A DNA stretch of 7,794 nt from Myxococcota bacterium (GTDB lineage Bacteria > Myxococcota > Polyangia > GCA-2747355 > JAKLHH01), in contig JAKLHH010000328.1 in assembly GCA_022710245.1 (NCBI GenBank), forward strand, positions 1-7,794, written 5' to 3'. This document shows, piece by piece, positions 1 through 5,586 of the stretch. The notes under the pieces were generated by a model. The model saw only the letters and a program-made list of their open reading frames with translations, was not told the DNA's origin and made no database searches. Both the position numbers and the translations under genes were made by a program. Positions within the stretch are counted from its first letter, which is position 1. Each line of letters starts with the position of its first letter.

Positions 1-987
1 CATGTCGCCGGTGTCGGCGTAGTTGGTGGTGAAGAGGATGCACTCGTCGTCATCGCCGAGGAACTCGGGCGGCTTGCCGGCGTAGGCGCCCTTGCAGACG
101 GTGGCGCCGCTGTCGGCCAGGCCGTCGCCGTCGCAGTCGATGGTGATCTTGCCGTCGTTGTTCTGGTCCTTGGAGGTCTCGATCTTGCCGTTCTTGTTGC
201 GGTCGATGCAGTCGGCCGGGTCGTTGGCGATCTTCGTCGCCGAGGGCTGGCCGGCGAAGGCGCGGTTCGCCACCCAGACGTCGAAGTTGTAGTCGACCGC
301 CGTGCGCGACGGGGCGTGGGGGAAGTCCCTCTGGATCGCCTTGCCGTTCACGTCGACGCAGGCCGTGGGCCCGGTCTTCGCCGAGCAGGTGGTCGTGTAG
401 TAGCGGGCGACCTCCTTCAGCCCCACCGTGTCGACCTTGGAGACGGTGCCCCGGCAACGCGCGTTCAGGGCCTTGTTGTAGCTGGACGAGTTGGCGTAGG
501 CGCAGCCGCCCTTGCTGCCGAGCACGTCGAAGGTGTTCGCGATCCAGAGGTAGTTGTAGTGCTTCGCCTTGGCGTCGAGGACCAGATCACCGTTCGGATC
601 GAGGACGACGCCATCGGCGTCCTTCACCTTGTTGTCCTTGTTGGGGTCGACGGGAAAGGGCGTGCCCTTGCCGAAGGAGCCGCAGCCCGGGTCGCAGGTG
701 CCGCAGGAGTTGAGGACGCCCTCGTCGACCTTGCCGTCACAGTTGTTGTCCTTGCCGTCGCAGAGCTCGGCGGCGCCGGGGTGGATGGCAGGGTCCTGGT
801 CGTTGCAGTCCTCGCCGGCCGGGCAGCCCTTGCCATAGCCGTCGTGATCCTGGTCGTCGCCGCCGGGGCACGCCGGCGGCGGCCCCTGCTCGCCGCCGCT
901 GCTCCCGTCAGAGAGCTCCACCGTGCCCCCCTTGCACGCGGCCACCAGAGCGAGCAGTGACAGCAGCGGCAGCCAGCGTCCGACCAT
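1..987 (-). CDS. Lipoprotein with MopE-type metal-binding motif and probable beta-propeller (C-terminus off left edge)
   Basis: Open from ATG at 987 to the window edge without a stop (329 codons, partial). A strong GAGGAGGAG ribosome binding site sits 4 nt upstream. The N-terminus is a lipoprotein signal with lipobox LVAAC, so Cys18 would be lipidated; Lys follows it, which by the +2 rule argues against inner-membrane retention. Residues ~44-90 match the MopE-type putative metal-binding motif: a DxDxDGYG start, then DCNDQDPAIHPGA, CDGKDNNCDG and DEG. From ~145 the protein has blade-like segments (YLWIAN, TVSKVDT, DVWVAN), typical of WD/NHL-like propellers. Acidic loops at ~262-288 (DRNKNG, DQNNDG, DCDGDG) resemble calcium-binding inserts in the propeller. 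It is unusually cysteine-rich. It is probably anchored in the outer membrane or exposed at the surface; its ligand and function are unknown. The motif and lipobox are seen directly; the propeller is inferred from partial sequence. Confidence 0.88.
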   Translation of the reverse strand, partial: MVGRWLPLLSLLALVAACKGGTVELSDGSSGGEQGPPPACPGGDDQDHDGYGKGCPAGEDCNDQDPAIHPGAAELCDGKDNNCDGKVDEGVLNSCGTCDPGCGSFGKGTPFPVDPNKDNKVKDADGVVLDPNGDLVLDAKAKHYNYLWIANTFDVLGSKGGCAYANSSSYNKALNARCRGTVSKVDTVGLKEVARYYTTTCSAKTGPTACVDVNGKAIQRDFPHAPSRTAVDYNFDVWVANRAFAGQPSATKIANDPADCIDRNKNGKIETSKDQNNDGKITIDCDGDGLADSGATVCKGAYAGKPPEFLGDDDECILFTTNYADTGDM

Positions 988-1016
988 GGTGCTCCTCCTC
1001 GGGCTCGTGCCCTGGC

Positions 1017-1076
1017 AATTGTCGCTCGGCGTGCGCGGCGTCGCCCGAATTGTCGCTCGGCGTGCGCGGCGTCGCC
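1017..1076. repeat. Two-copy 29-bp direct repeat in the lipoprotein leader
   Basis: A 29-bp sequence starting AATTGTCGCTCGG and ending GGCGTCGCC occurs identically at 1017-1045 and 1048-1076, with 2 bp between copies (period 31). It lies 17 bp upstream of the lipoprotein ribosome binding site, so it falls in the leader or promoter of that gene. Identity over the whole unit points to a recent tandem duplication. Confidence 0.92.
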
Positions 1077-1128
1077 TCGCCCGACTTGCGCTTCCTCGCG
1101 GCCTCCGCTCCAGGATGAGACCGCCGCA

Positions 1129-1200
1129 ATTCGCCCTGCTCGCCTCCCTCACAGGCTCCGCGATGAAGGGCGATTTTCTCGTTGCGCCGTTTTCGTAATG
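1129..1200 (+). repeat. Dispersed intergenic repeat, copy A
   Basis: This segment resembles 2649-2730. Shared blocks, in order, are TTCGCCCTGCTCGC, CGCGATGAAG, CTCGT-GCGCCGT and a terminal ATG, with different spacers between them. The first block and a later AGGGCGA (1167-1173) form a 7-bp inverted repeat (TCGCCCT at 1131-1137), with a short GCCT/AGGC arm inside the loop. Read with the minus-strand metallophosphoesterase it lies downstream of that gene and could fold in its transcript. It may be a genome-wide intergenic repeat; only two copies are visible here. Confidence 0.7.
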
Positions 1201-1305
1201 CTCCTTCCATGATACCGGGTGCCTCGTCGGGGCGCAACAGCGCGCGGCGCGAGGCCCGCGAGGGCGCGATCCCTCCCCGTCGGTCGCTCGGGTGGCGAGC
1301 TCTCG

Positions 1306-2148
1306 CTACGGCCCCGGCTCGTGGAGCCGGCGCAGCTCGACCCCGTCGCGGATCGCCGCGACCGAGTCGTAGCGCGCCACCAGGTCGAGCTGCAGGTACC
1401 GCTTGTTCTCCCGCGGCGCCCCGAAGAGCACCGGGCAGAGCTGGTGCTCGCCCTCGCTGAACCAGCCGGCCTCGTCGCGGTCGTGACCATGCACGACGAC
1501 GCCGAGCTGCAACCCCGCGCTGGCGCCCACCCGCCTCAGGACCTCGGCGCTCACCTCCGCGCGCTGCCCGTAGCTGGTGAGCAGGGTAGAGAGGAGCTGC
1601 GCACCCTCGTCGTCGTTCTCGCCAGGGACCAGGGAGAGGCGCTCGACCTGCGCCAGCGACGTGAGCGGTGCGCCGGGCGAGCCGTGCGCGAGGAGGACGC
1701 CGCAGGGCGCGACGGCGAGGAGCAGCGCCTCCTCGAAGAGCGCCTTCATGGCGGCGCGCTGCTCCGACGTGAGCTGCTCCTCCAGGTGGCGAACCTCGTC
1801 ACGGTGGAACTTCGAGGTGTGGCGCCCGCCGACGTGGCCGTGGTCGTGGTTGCCGAGGATGAGCCAGACCCGCCCGGGGTGCTGCCGCCTGAGCGCGATC
1901 ACCTCCTCGCAGATCTCCCACGACTCGTCAGCGAAGTCATAGAGCCCCGGCTGCTCGGCGCGCGCGGCGTCGTCGGGCGCGTGGACGAGATCGCCGAGGA
2001 GCAGCCAGCAGGTCTGCTCGTCGACGGCGCGGAGCTCGTCGAACCGCCGCGTGAGCGCGCGGAGATCGTCGCCGTTGCCATGGAGATCGGTGCTCACGAG
2101 GAGCGTCCCGCGCGCGGGGAGGACGAGGGTTCGCGGTGTCCGCGGCAC
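1306..2148 (-). CDS. Calcineurin-like metallophosphoesterase
   Basis: A 280-residue hydrolase of the calcineurin-like (PPP-like) metallophosphoesterase superfamily. The dinuclear-metal motifs appear in order: STDLHGN (Asp21, His23), LLGDLVH (Asp53), LILGNHDHGH (Asn100, His101), LLAHGSPG (His155) and VVHGHD (His220, His222). All metal-ligand positions look intact, so the enzyme should be active; the substrate (phosphoprotein, nucleotide or other phosphoester) cannot be told from sequence. There is no signal peptide, so it is probably cytoplasmic. The start is GTG at 2148: an in-frame TAG lies 9 nt upstream (2158-2160) and the first motif begins at residue ~19, so no other start fits well. The ribosome binding site is weak (GGAAG). 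It is divergent from the HU gene and shares a 168-bp intergenic region with it. Confidence 0.9.
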   Translation of the reverse strand: MPRTPRTLVLPARGTLLVSTDLHGNGDDLRALTRRFDELRAVDEQTCWLLLGDLVHAPDDAARAEQPGLYDFADESWEICEEVIALRRQHPGRVWLILGNHDHGHVGGRHTSKFHRDEVRHLEEQLTSEQRAAMKALFEEALLLAVAPCGVLLAHGSPGAPLTSLAQVERLSLVPGENDDEGAQLLSTLLTSYGQRAEVSAEVLRRVGASAGLQLGVVVHGHDRDEAGWFSEGEHQLCPVLFGAPRENKRYLQLDLVARYDSVAAIRDGVELRRLHEPGP

Positions 2149-2184
2149 GCTTCCAGTCTACGCGATCGGGCGCGAGGCCGCCCT

Positions 2185-2199
2185 CCTCCTCGGAGGAGG
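2185..2199. promoter_or_regulatory. 15-bp palindrome in the divergent intergenic region
   Basis: CCTCCTC and GAGGAGG flank a single central G, giving perfect 7-bp arms. It sits 36 bp upstream of the metallophosphoesterase GTG and 43 bp upstream of the predicted HU -35 box. The spacer is too short for a hairpin with full arms, so a protein-binding site is more likely than a terminator. The bound factor is unknown, and purine-rich palindromes can arise by chance at this GC content. Confidence 0.4.
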
Positions 2200-2242
2200 T
2201 GTTCGGAGGCCGATTTTTATTGGTCCAAATGCATCTTCTGGG

Positions 2243-2272
2243 TTGACCTCCGCCGGGAGGTGAAGGCAATAT
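2243..2272 (+). promoter_or_regulatory. Sigma70-type promoter candidate for the HU gene
   Basis: TTGACC (2243-2248, 5 of 6 to the -35 consensus) is followed after 18 bp by CAATAT (2267-2272), a weak -10; TATGCT at 2270-2275 is an alternative with a longer spacer. An A/T-rich tract at about 2212-2232, unusual in this GC-rich window, lies just upstream and could act as an UP element. The spacer contains a palindrome, ACCTCC-GCCG-GGAGGT (2246-2261), overlapping the -35 box, which would suit an operator. The start would be near 2279, giving a leader of about 38 nt. Confidence 0.5.
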
Positions 2273-2303
2273 GCTGCGGTCTGGATCAGTTCACGGCCTC
2301 AGC

Positions 2304-2309
2304 AAGGAG
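2304..2309 (+). promoter_or_regulatory. Ribosome binding site fixing the HU start
   Basis: AAGGAG lies 7 nt upstream of ATG 2317. This decides the start: the same frame is open for over 1 kb upstream, antisense to the metallophosphoesterase, but only this ATG has a good ribosome binding site and matches the HU N-terminus. Confidence 0.85.
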
Positions 2310-2316
2310 ACAGCCA

Positions 2317-2628
2317 ATGGCAGCCACCGCGAAGAAACCCATGACCAAGAGCCAGATCGTGGCCCACTTTTCCACGAAGTTCGAGCTCCCGCGCAAGACG
2401 GCGGCCTCCATCCTGGAGGAGCTCGTCGAGCTGGCGGCGACGGAGACCAAGAAGGTCGGCTCGTTCACGATCCCGGGCCTCGGCAAGCTGGTGAAGTCCG
2501 AGCGCAAGGCTCGCATCGGCCGCAACCCGGCCACCGGCGAGCAGATCAAGATCCCGGCGAAGACCGTCGTCAAGATGCGCCTGGCGAAGGCCTGCAAGGA
2601 GGCCATCGTCCCCCCGAAGAAGAAGTAG
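2317..2628 (+). CDS. HU/IHF-family DNA-binding protein
   Basis: A 103-residue nucleoid-associated protein. The HU fold is clear: an N-terminal helical region (MTKSQIVAHFST, then KTAASILEELVEL at ~27-39), the core strand and turn FTIPGLGKLV (~50-59), and the DNA-binding arm RIGRNPATGEQIKIPAK (~66-82). The arm includes the proline of the RNPATG motif (Pro71), which in HU/IHF intercalates into and bends DNA. The final helix ends at about residue 97. Compared with a ~90-residue HU it has a ~10-residue N-terminal extension (MAATAKKP) and a PPKKK tail; such basic ends are common in myxobacterial HU-like proteins. It probably acts as a dimer that compacts and bends DNA. It looks monocistronic, with its own promoter candidate and hairpins downstream. 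HU versus IHF subunit cannot be settled here. Confidence 0.95.
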   Translation: MAATAKKPMTKSQIVAHFSTKFELPRKTAASILEELVELAATETKKVGSFTIPGLGKLVKSERKARIGRNPATGEQIKIPAKTVVKMRLAKACKEAIVPPKKK

Positions 2629-2634
2629 CTCGGC

Positions 2635-2658
2635 GCAGGGCGCGGACTTTCGCCCTGC
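2635..2658 (+). terminator. Hairpin after the HU gene
   Basis: GCAGGGCG (2635-2642) and CGCCCTGC (2651-2658) form a perfect 8-bp stem with an 8-nt loop, starting 6 nt after the HU stop. No U-run follows, so it may stabilise the mRNA 3' end or assist termination rather than be a classical intrinsic terminator. Its right arm is also the start of dispersed repeat copy B. Confidence 0.6.
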
Positions 2659-2730
2659 TCGCGTCCACCGGACGCTCTGTCCTTCGGACGCCGCGATGAA
2701 GCGTGACCTCGTCGCGCCGTCTCATTCATG
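2649..2730 (+). repeat. Dispersed intergenic repeat, copy B
   Basis: This is the second copy of the sequence seen at 1129-1200, in the same orientation. The shared blocks (TTCGCCCTGCTCGC, CGCGATGAAG, GCGCCGT and a final ATG) keep the same order. Copy B has a ~10-bp longer middle containing GTCC-TTC-GGAC, a small hairpin. It follows the HU stop codon by 20 nt. Confidence 0.7.
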
Positions 2731-2735
2731 AAAGT

Positions 2736-2779
2736 GAGATCTCCCCTCCGCGGGCGCGCTCGCGGGAGGGGAGAATCTC
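2736..2779 (+). terminator. Long bulged hairpin upstream of the membrane-protein gene
   Basis: GAGATCTCCCCTCC (2736-2749) pairs with GGAGGGGAGAATCTC (2765-2779), giving a 14-bp stem with one bulged base; the GC-rich 15-nt loop can extend it by about 3 bp past a bulge. It is about 110 nt past the HU stop and lacks a U-run. It could insulate HU from the next gene or act as a processing signal. Confidence 0.55.
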
Positions 2780-2938
2780 GTCCCGCCGCGAGATCCTCCC
2801 CTGACACCGCGGGTCCCCAGGTGCCTCGCGGCCCGACCTGCTCCGCCACATGCCTTGAACCTCGCGCCTGACTGCGGGCACACCGATTGCACCCACGTCT
2901 CTCAACCCGGTGCCCCCCCCAACGCAAGGAGAGGCAAG

Positions 2939-3862
2939 ATGGAGATCGCAGCGCAGAGCGCCCCGAGCAGCGTGGCAGTGGCGGTCCGGCAGGCTGCCGG
3001 GCCCGTGAGCAACGGCAAGAACGGAGCGAGCACCGAGGCGGTGGCGAGCAGCGCCAGCGGCAAGGCGAAGGACGCCGCGCTCGAGCCCCGCACGCCGCGC
3101 TCCGGCGGCCTCTACCTGCGCAAGCTCCTGCTCAATCCCTTCAACCTTTACATGCTGCTCGCGATCAGCGCCTTCGGTCTGATCACCGGGCACCTGCTGG
3201 TGCTCCCGATCGCGCTCATCGTGGAGCTCATCGCGCTCGCCGTGGTGCCGAGGACGCGGGTCTTCCGTCGCCACGTGGACGAGGGTCTGCGCGAGCTGGA
3301 GCGGCTCGCCGCGCAGAAGGCGCGCGAGGTGCTGCTGCTGCAGATGAGCGACGCGCACCGCCACGAGCTCGAGCGGCTCGAGTTCCTGGTCGAGGGGATC
3401 CGAGAGAACACGCGGCGCCACGGGGCGTCCGTGCGGCTGGTGCTGGACGAGCGCCTCGGCCTCAGCCGGCTCACCGCGAGCTACATCCAGCTCGCCATCG
3501 CCTACCGCGAGAAGACCGGCTCACTCGCGCTGATCGACCGGCAGCGCCTGCTGGAGAACATCGAGACGCTTGGGGTGATCGAGCGGACCACGCAGTCGCC
3601 ACGCATGCGCCGGCTCGTGCAGCGCCGGCTCAGCATCGCGCACCGGCACGTGGAGCACTGGGACCGCACGCGCGAGCACCTGGAGGCGATCGCCCATCAG
3701 CTGGCGACGATCAGCGAGCTGATCCAGCTGCTCCACGCGCAGTCGATGTCGCGCGCGGGGTCGCAGGAGATCACCGATGAGATCGATCGCTTCATGGCCG
3801 ACTTCAAGGAGAACGAGGGCACGCTGCGCGAGCTCGCGGAGCTCGGCGCGGATGGGCTCTAG
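2939..3862 (+). CDS. Unrecognised protein with two-helix membrane hairpin and helical C-terminal domain
   Basis: A 307-residue protein I cannot assign to a named family. The start is ATG 2939 because AAGGAG (2926-2931) lies 7 nt before it; the frame is open further upstream without a ribosome binding site. Residues 1-58 are Ala/Ser-rich and probably disordered. A basic LRKLLLNPFN segment leads into two closely spaced hydrophobic stretches, ~68-84 and ~86-104, that look like a membrane hairpin or re-entrant loop. The remaining ~200 residues are strongly helical and charged, with heptad-like leucines (for example LRELERLAAQKAREVLLLQ), suggesting coiled coils. With both ends in the cytoplasm the C-terminal domain would face inward. 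There are no catalytic motifs and no cysteines, so a scaffold or membrane-associated structural role is possible. It converges on the OmpA-family gene. Confidence 0.85.
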   Translation: MEIAAQSAPSSVAVAVRQAAGPVSNGKNGASTEAVASSASGKAKDAALEPRTPRSGGLYLRKLLLNPFNLYMLLAISAFGLITGHLLVLPIALIVELIALAVVPRTRVFRRHVDEGLRELERLAAQKAREVLLLQMSDAHRHELERLEFLVEGIRENTRRHGASVRLVLDERLGLSRLTASYIQLAIAYREKTGSLALIDRQRLLENIETLGVIERTTQSPRMRRLVQRRLSIAHRHVEHWDRTREHLEAIAHQLATISELIQLLHAQSMSRAGSQEITDEIDRFMADFKENEGTLRELAELGADGL

Positions 3863-3878
3863 GCGCGTTCGCGGACTC

Positions 3879-3900
3879 ACCGACGAGCGGCGTCGTCGGT
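3879..3900. terminator. Hairpin between convergent genes, candidate bidirectional terminator
   Basis: ACCGACGA (3879-3886) and TCGTCGGT (3893-3900) form a perfect 8-bp stem with a 6-nt loop, 16 nt past the stop of the plus-strand gene. A symmetrical stem would work in both directions, which suits two converging genes, but there is no U-run on either side. Its right arm lies in the outermost duplicated copy of the OmpA-family gene's 3' end. Confidence 0.6.
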
Positions 3901-4050
3901 CGTCAGCTTGAGCTCGATGCGGCGGTTCGCGGCGCGGCGCGGCGCGGGGTCAGTCGGTGATCAGCGTGAGCGCGACGCGGCGGTTCGCGGCGCGGGGCGG
4001 CTCAGTCGGTCGTCAGCTTGAACTCGATGCGGCGGTTCGCGGCGCGGCCC
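3893..4050 (-). repeat. Three tandem copies of the OmpA-family gene's 3' end
   Basis: The last ~15 codons of the OmpA-family gene appear three times in a row. Read on the minus strand, the true gene end gives RAANRRIEFKLTTD then stop (TGA at 4002-4004). The next copy gives RAANRRVALTLITD then stop (3950-3952). The outermost gives RAANRRIELKLTTDDAARR then stop (3877-3879). Spacings measured at the shared GGCGGTTCGC block (3921, 3979, 4031) are 58 and 52 bp. Because 52 is not a multiple of three, read-through of the first stop would not continue in the repeat frame. The two outer copies are thus probably untranslated remnants. Confidence 0.9.
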
Positions 4051-5432
4051 TTGGCCTTCTTGTTGTCCTCGACCGGCCTGGTGTCGCCGTGGCCGGTGGC
4101 CTGCACGCGGCCCGCCTCGATGCCCTTGCCGACCAGGTAGTCACGCACCGCCTCGGCGCGCGACTGGGAGAGCTCCTGGTTCTTGGCCGGCTTGCCGACG
4201 TTGTCCGTGTGCCCCTCGATGGTGAGCTTCAGCGTCGGGTACTCCTTCATCGCCGCCACCGCCTCGTCGAGGACCTTGTGCGAGGCAGGCAAGATCTTGG
4301 CGCTGTTCGTACCGAAGGTGATGCCCTTGATCGCCCCCGAGAACTTCTTGGCGACCTCGGGCATGCAGCCCTGCTGCTCCTTGACCCCCTTCACGTCGGG
4401 GCAGCGGTCGTCGAGATCGGGGATCCCATCGCCGTCCTTGTCAGGGCACCCCTTGAGCGCGACGGGTCCGGCCCGCTTCGGGCAGCGGTCGTCGAGGTCC
4501 GGCAGGCCATCGTGGTCCCCGTCGGGGCAGCCCTTCAGGCTGGCGGGGCCGGCCTGCTGCGGACAGCGATCGTCGCGGTCGGCGAAGCCGTCGCCGTCGC
4601 GGTCGGGACAGCCCTGCGTCTTCGCGGGGCCGGCCTGCTGCGGGCAGCGGTCCTCGGCGTCGGCGATCCCGTCTTGGTCCCCGTCCGGGCAACCCCTGGT
4701 GCTGGCGGGGCCGCCCTGCCTCGGGCAGCGGTCCTCGCTGTCCCTGATGCCGTCGCCGTCGGCGTCCGGGCAACCCTCTGCGCCGGCCGGACCGGCGAGG
4801 CCGGGGCAAGCGTCGCGGTCATCCGGGACGCCGTCGCCGTCGCGGTCCGGCGGCGGCTCGGTCGCGCGCCAGACGAAGAAGTCGAGCCCGGCGGAGAGCT
4901 CGAGGTTGTTCGCGCCGCCCCCGTCCACGCCGTCGCTGAAGACGTCGCGGACGTCCACGCGCAGGGCGAGCCAGCTCGTCAGCAGCCCGCGGAAGCCGAT
5001 GCCCACGTGGGCGCGCGGGTCGCTGTCGTCGCCGAGATCACCGCTCACCGAGGAGTAGCCGCCGAAGCCCCCCTCGATGACCGGCGTCCAGCGGCCGGGG
5101 AGGATGTGGATGAGGAGGTCAAGGTTGTAGGTGAGGACCTGGTTCCTGTCGCCCGTGCTCGACTTCATCGGGAGCAGGCCGAGCTCGGCCTCGAGCGCGA
5201 GGCGCGAGAGGATCTGGAGCCCGAGCCGGAAGCCCACGAGCGCCGACGAGCCCGGCTCGATCTTGCTGATCCGATCGTGATTGCCCAGGTCCCACGTGCG
5301 CAGCGCGAGGTTGCCGCCGCCATAGAGGCCGAGATAGACAGCCGGCCGCGTGGGGTAGTGCACGGGCTCCTCAGCGCTCGCCGTCGCGCTCGCCAGGGCG
5401 ACGACGGGGACCATCAACCACAGCTTCCGCAT
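4002..5432 (-). CDS. OmpA-family outer membrane protein with TSP3 repeats
   Basis: A 476-residue envelope protein with three parts. A signal peptide (residues 1-20, ending ATASA before EEP) leads into an OmpA/OprF-like beta-barrel (~25-190) with alternating hydrophobic strands and a terminal LDFFVW. Residues ~196-356 are six thrombospondin type 3 calcium-binding repeats of exactly 27 residues (CPD-x-DGDG-x-D-x-DRCP pattern), with 12 regularly spaced cysteines. Residues ~365-476 are an OmpA C-terminal peptidoglycan-binding domain with TIEGHTDNVG and SQSRAEAV; Asp410 and Arg425 are spaced like the OmpA residues that bind diaminopimelate. It should tie the outer membrane to the cell wall, the repeats acting as a calcium-stiffened spacer. 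Two ATGs compete: AAAGGAG is 9 nt from ATG 5432 but only 3 nt from ATG 5438, so I prefer 5432. The gene has tandem duplications at both ends. Confidence 0.95.
   Translation of the reverse strand: MRKLWLMVPVVALASATASAEEPVHYPTRPAVYLGLYGGGNLALRTWDLGNHDRISKIEPGSSALVGFRLGLQILSRLALEAELGLLPMKSSTGDRNQVLTYNLDLLIHILPGRWTPVIEGGFGGYSSVSGDLGDDSDPRAHVGIGFRGLLTSWLALRVDVRDVFSDGVDGGGANNLELSAGLDFFVWRATEPPPDRDGDGVPDDRDACPGLAGPAGAEGCPDADGDGIRDSEDRCPRQGGPASTRGCPDGDQDGIADAEDRCPQQAGPAKTQGCPDRDGDGFADRDDRCPQQAGPASLKGCPDGDHDGLPDLDDRCPKRAGPVALKGCPDKDGDGIPDLDDRCPDVKGVKEQQGCMPEVAKKFSGAIKGITFGTNSAKILPASHKVLDEAVAAMKEYPTLKLTIEGHTDNVGKPAKNQELSQSRAEAVRDYLVGKGIEAGRVQATGHGDTRPVEDNKKAKGRAANRRIEFKLTTD
4365..4850 (-). repeat. 81-bp in-frame coding repeat (six TSP3 units)
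   Basis: Six consecutive units of 27 codons encode the TSP3 array. The cysteines starting each unit boundary fall at residues 221, 248, 275, 302, 329 and 356, with no length variation. Units are similar in DNA too (for example repeated GGGGCCGGCCTGCTGCG on the plus strand at about 4546 and 4627). Such arrays can expand or contract by recombination without a frameshift. Confidence 0.9.
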
Positions 5433-5441
5433 GAGCATCAG

Positions 5442-5586
5442 CTCCTTTGGCCTGGAGACCGACCTTCGCTTCGGGTTGAACCGCGTCTCCTTCAGGCTGG
5501 AGACGGACAGCTCTTCGGTCTTCGCTTCGTGTTGAACCGCGCCTCCTTCAGTCTGGAGACGAACGGCTCTTCGGTTGGACCGCGTT
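5442..5586 (-). repeat. Three-copy leader repeat with SD-like hairpins
   Basis: Units start at 5442, 5487 and 5543 (periods 45 and 56). The shared core on the plus strand is CTCCTTCAG-CTGGAGAC followed by GTTGAACCGCG; the outer two units lack internal segments present in the middle one. In gene sense each unit contains an AAGGAG: the one in the first unit (AAAGGAG) is the real ribosome binding site of the OmpA-family gene, and the other two (TGAAGGAG) have no start codon nearby. In each, CUCC eight nucleotides upstream can pair with GGAG. The stem is 6 bp in the middle unit (GUCUCC/GGAGAC), 6 bp with one G-U pair in the distal unit and 4 bp at the true site. Confidence 0.85.

Larger units (their letters stand above)
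988..1305. other. Intergenic region between metallophosphoesterase and lipoprotein genes
   Basis: This 318-bp stretch separates two minus-strand genes. I see no convincing coding gene. It should hold the metallophosphoesterase terminator and the lipoprotein promoter, but no clear -35/-10 pair stands out. It contains a two-copy direct repeat next to the lipoprotein ribosome binding site and one copy of a dispersed repeat shared with the region after the HU gene. Short open frames on both strands lack family features or ribosome binding sites. Confidence 0.7.
2629..2938. other. Intergenic region after the HU gene
   Basis: This 310-bp stretch separates two plus-strand genes. It holds a perfect 8-bp hairpin just after the HU stop, copy B of the dispersed repeat and a second long hairpin at 2736-2779. 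A run of eight C lies at 2913-2920, just before the ribosome binding site of the next gene. The promoter of that gene should lie between about 2780 and 2920; a TTGAAC at 2854-2859 is the only -35-like box and has no good -10 partner. No coding gene is convincing. Confidence 0.7.

Noticed and set aside
316..960. 214-codon plus-strand frame opposite the lipoprotein
   Set aside because: Val/Ala/Gly-rich shadow translation; the minus strand has a lipobox, strong ribosome binding site and MopE-type motif.
1017..1076. CRISPR-like repeats
   Set aside because: Only two copies with a 2-bp gap, no spacers and no cas genes.
908..1237. 109-codon minus-strand open frame overlapping the lipoprotein start
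   Set aside because: It runs through the direct repeat and dispersed repeat, overlaps the lipoprotein N-terminus in another frame and has no recognisable protein features.
2206..2222. T-run after the palindrome at 2185-2199 as an intrinsic terminator
   Set aside because: No plus-strand gene ends upstream; the region lies between divergent genes, so a terminator has no transcript to act on.
1219..2316. Long plus-strand frame continuous with the HU gene, which would make a 469-residue protein
   Set aside because: The upstream part is antisense to the metallophosphoesterase with all its motifs intact, is low-complexity Arg/Ala/Glu, and the HU start has its own ribosome binding site.
2855..2938. 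N-terminal extension of the membrane-hairpin protein to the upstream ATG
   Set aside because: No ribosome binding site before the upstream ATG, whereas AAGGAG is ideally placed before ATG 2939; the extension has no features.
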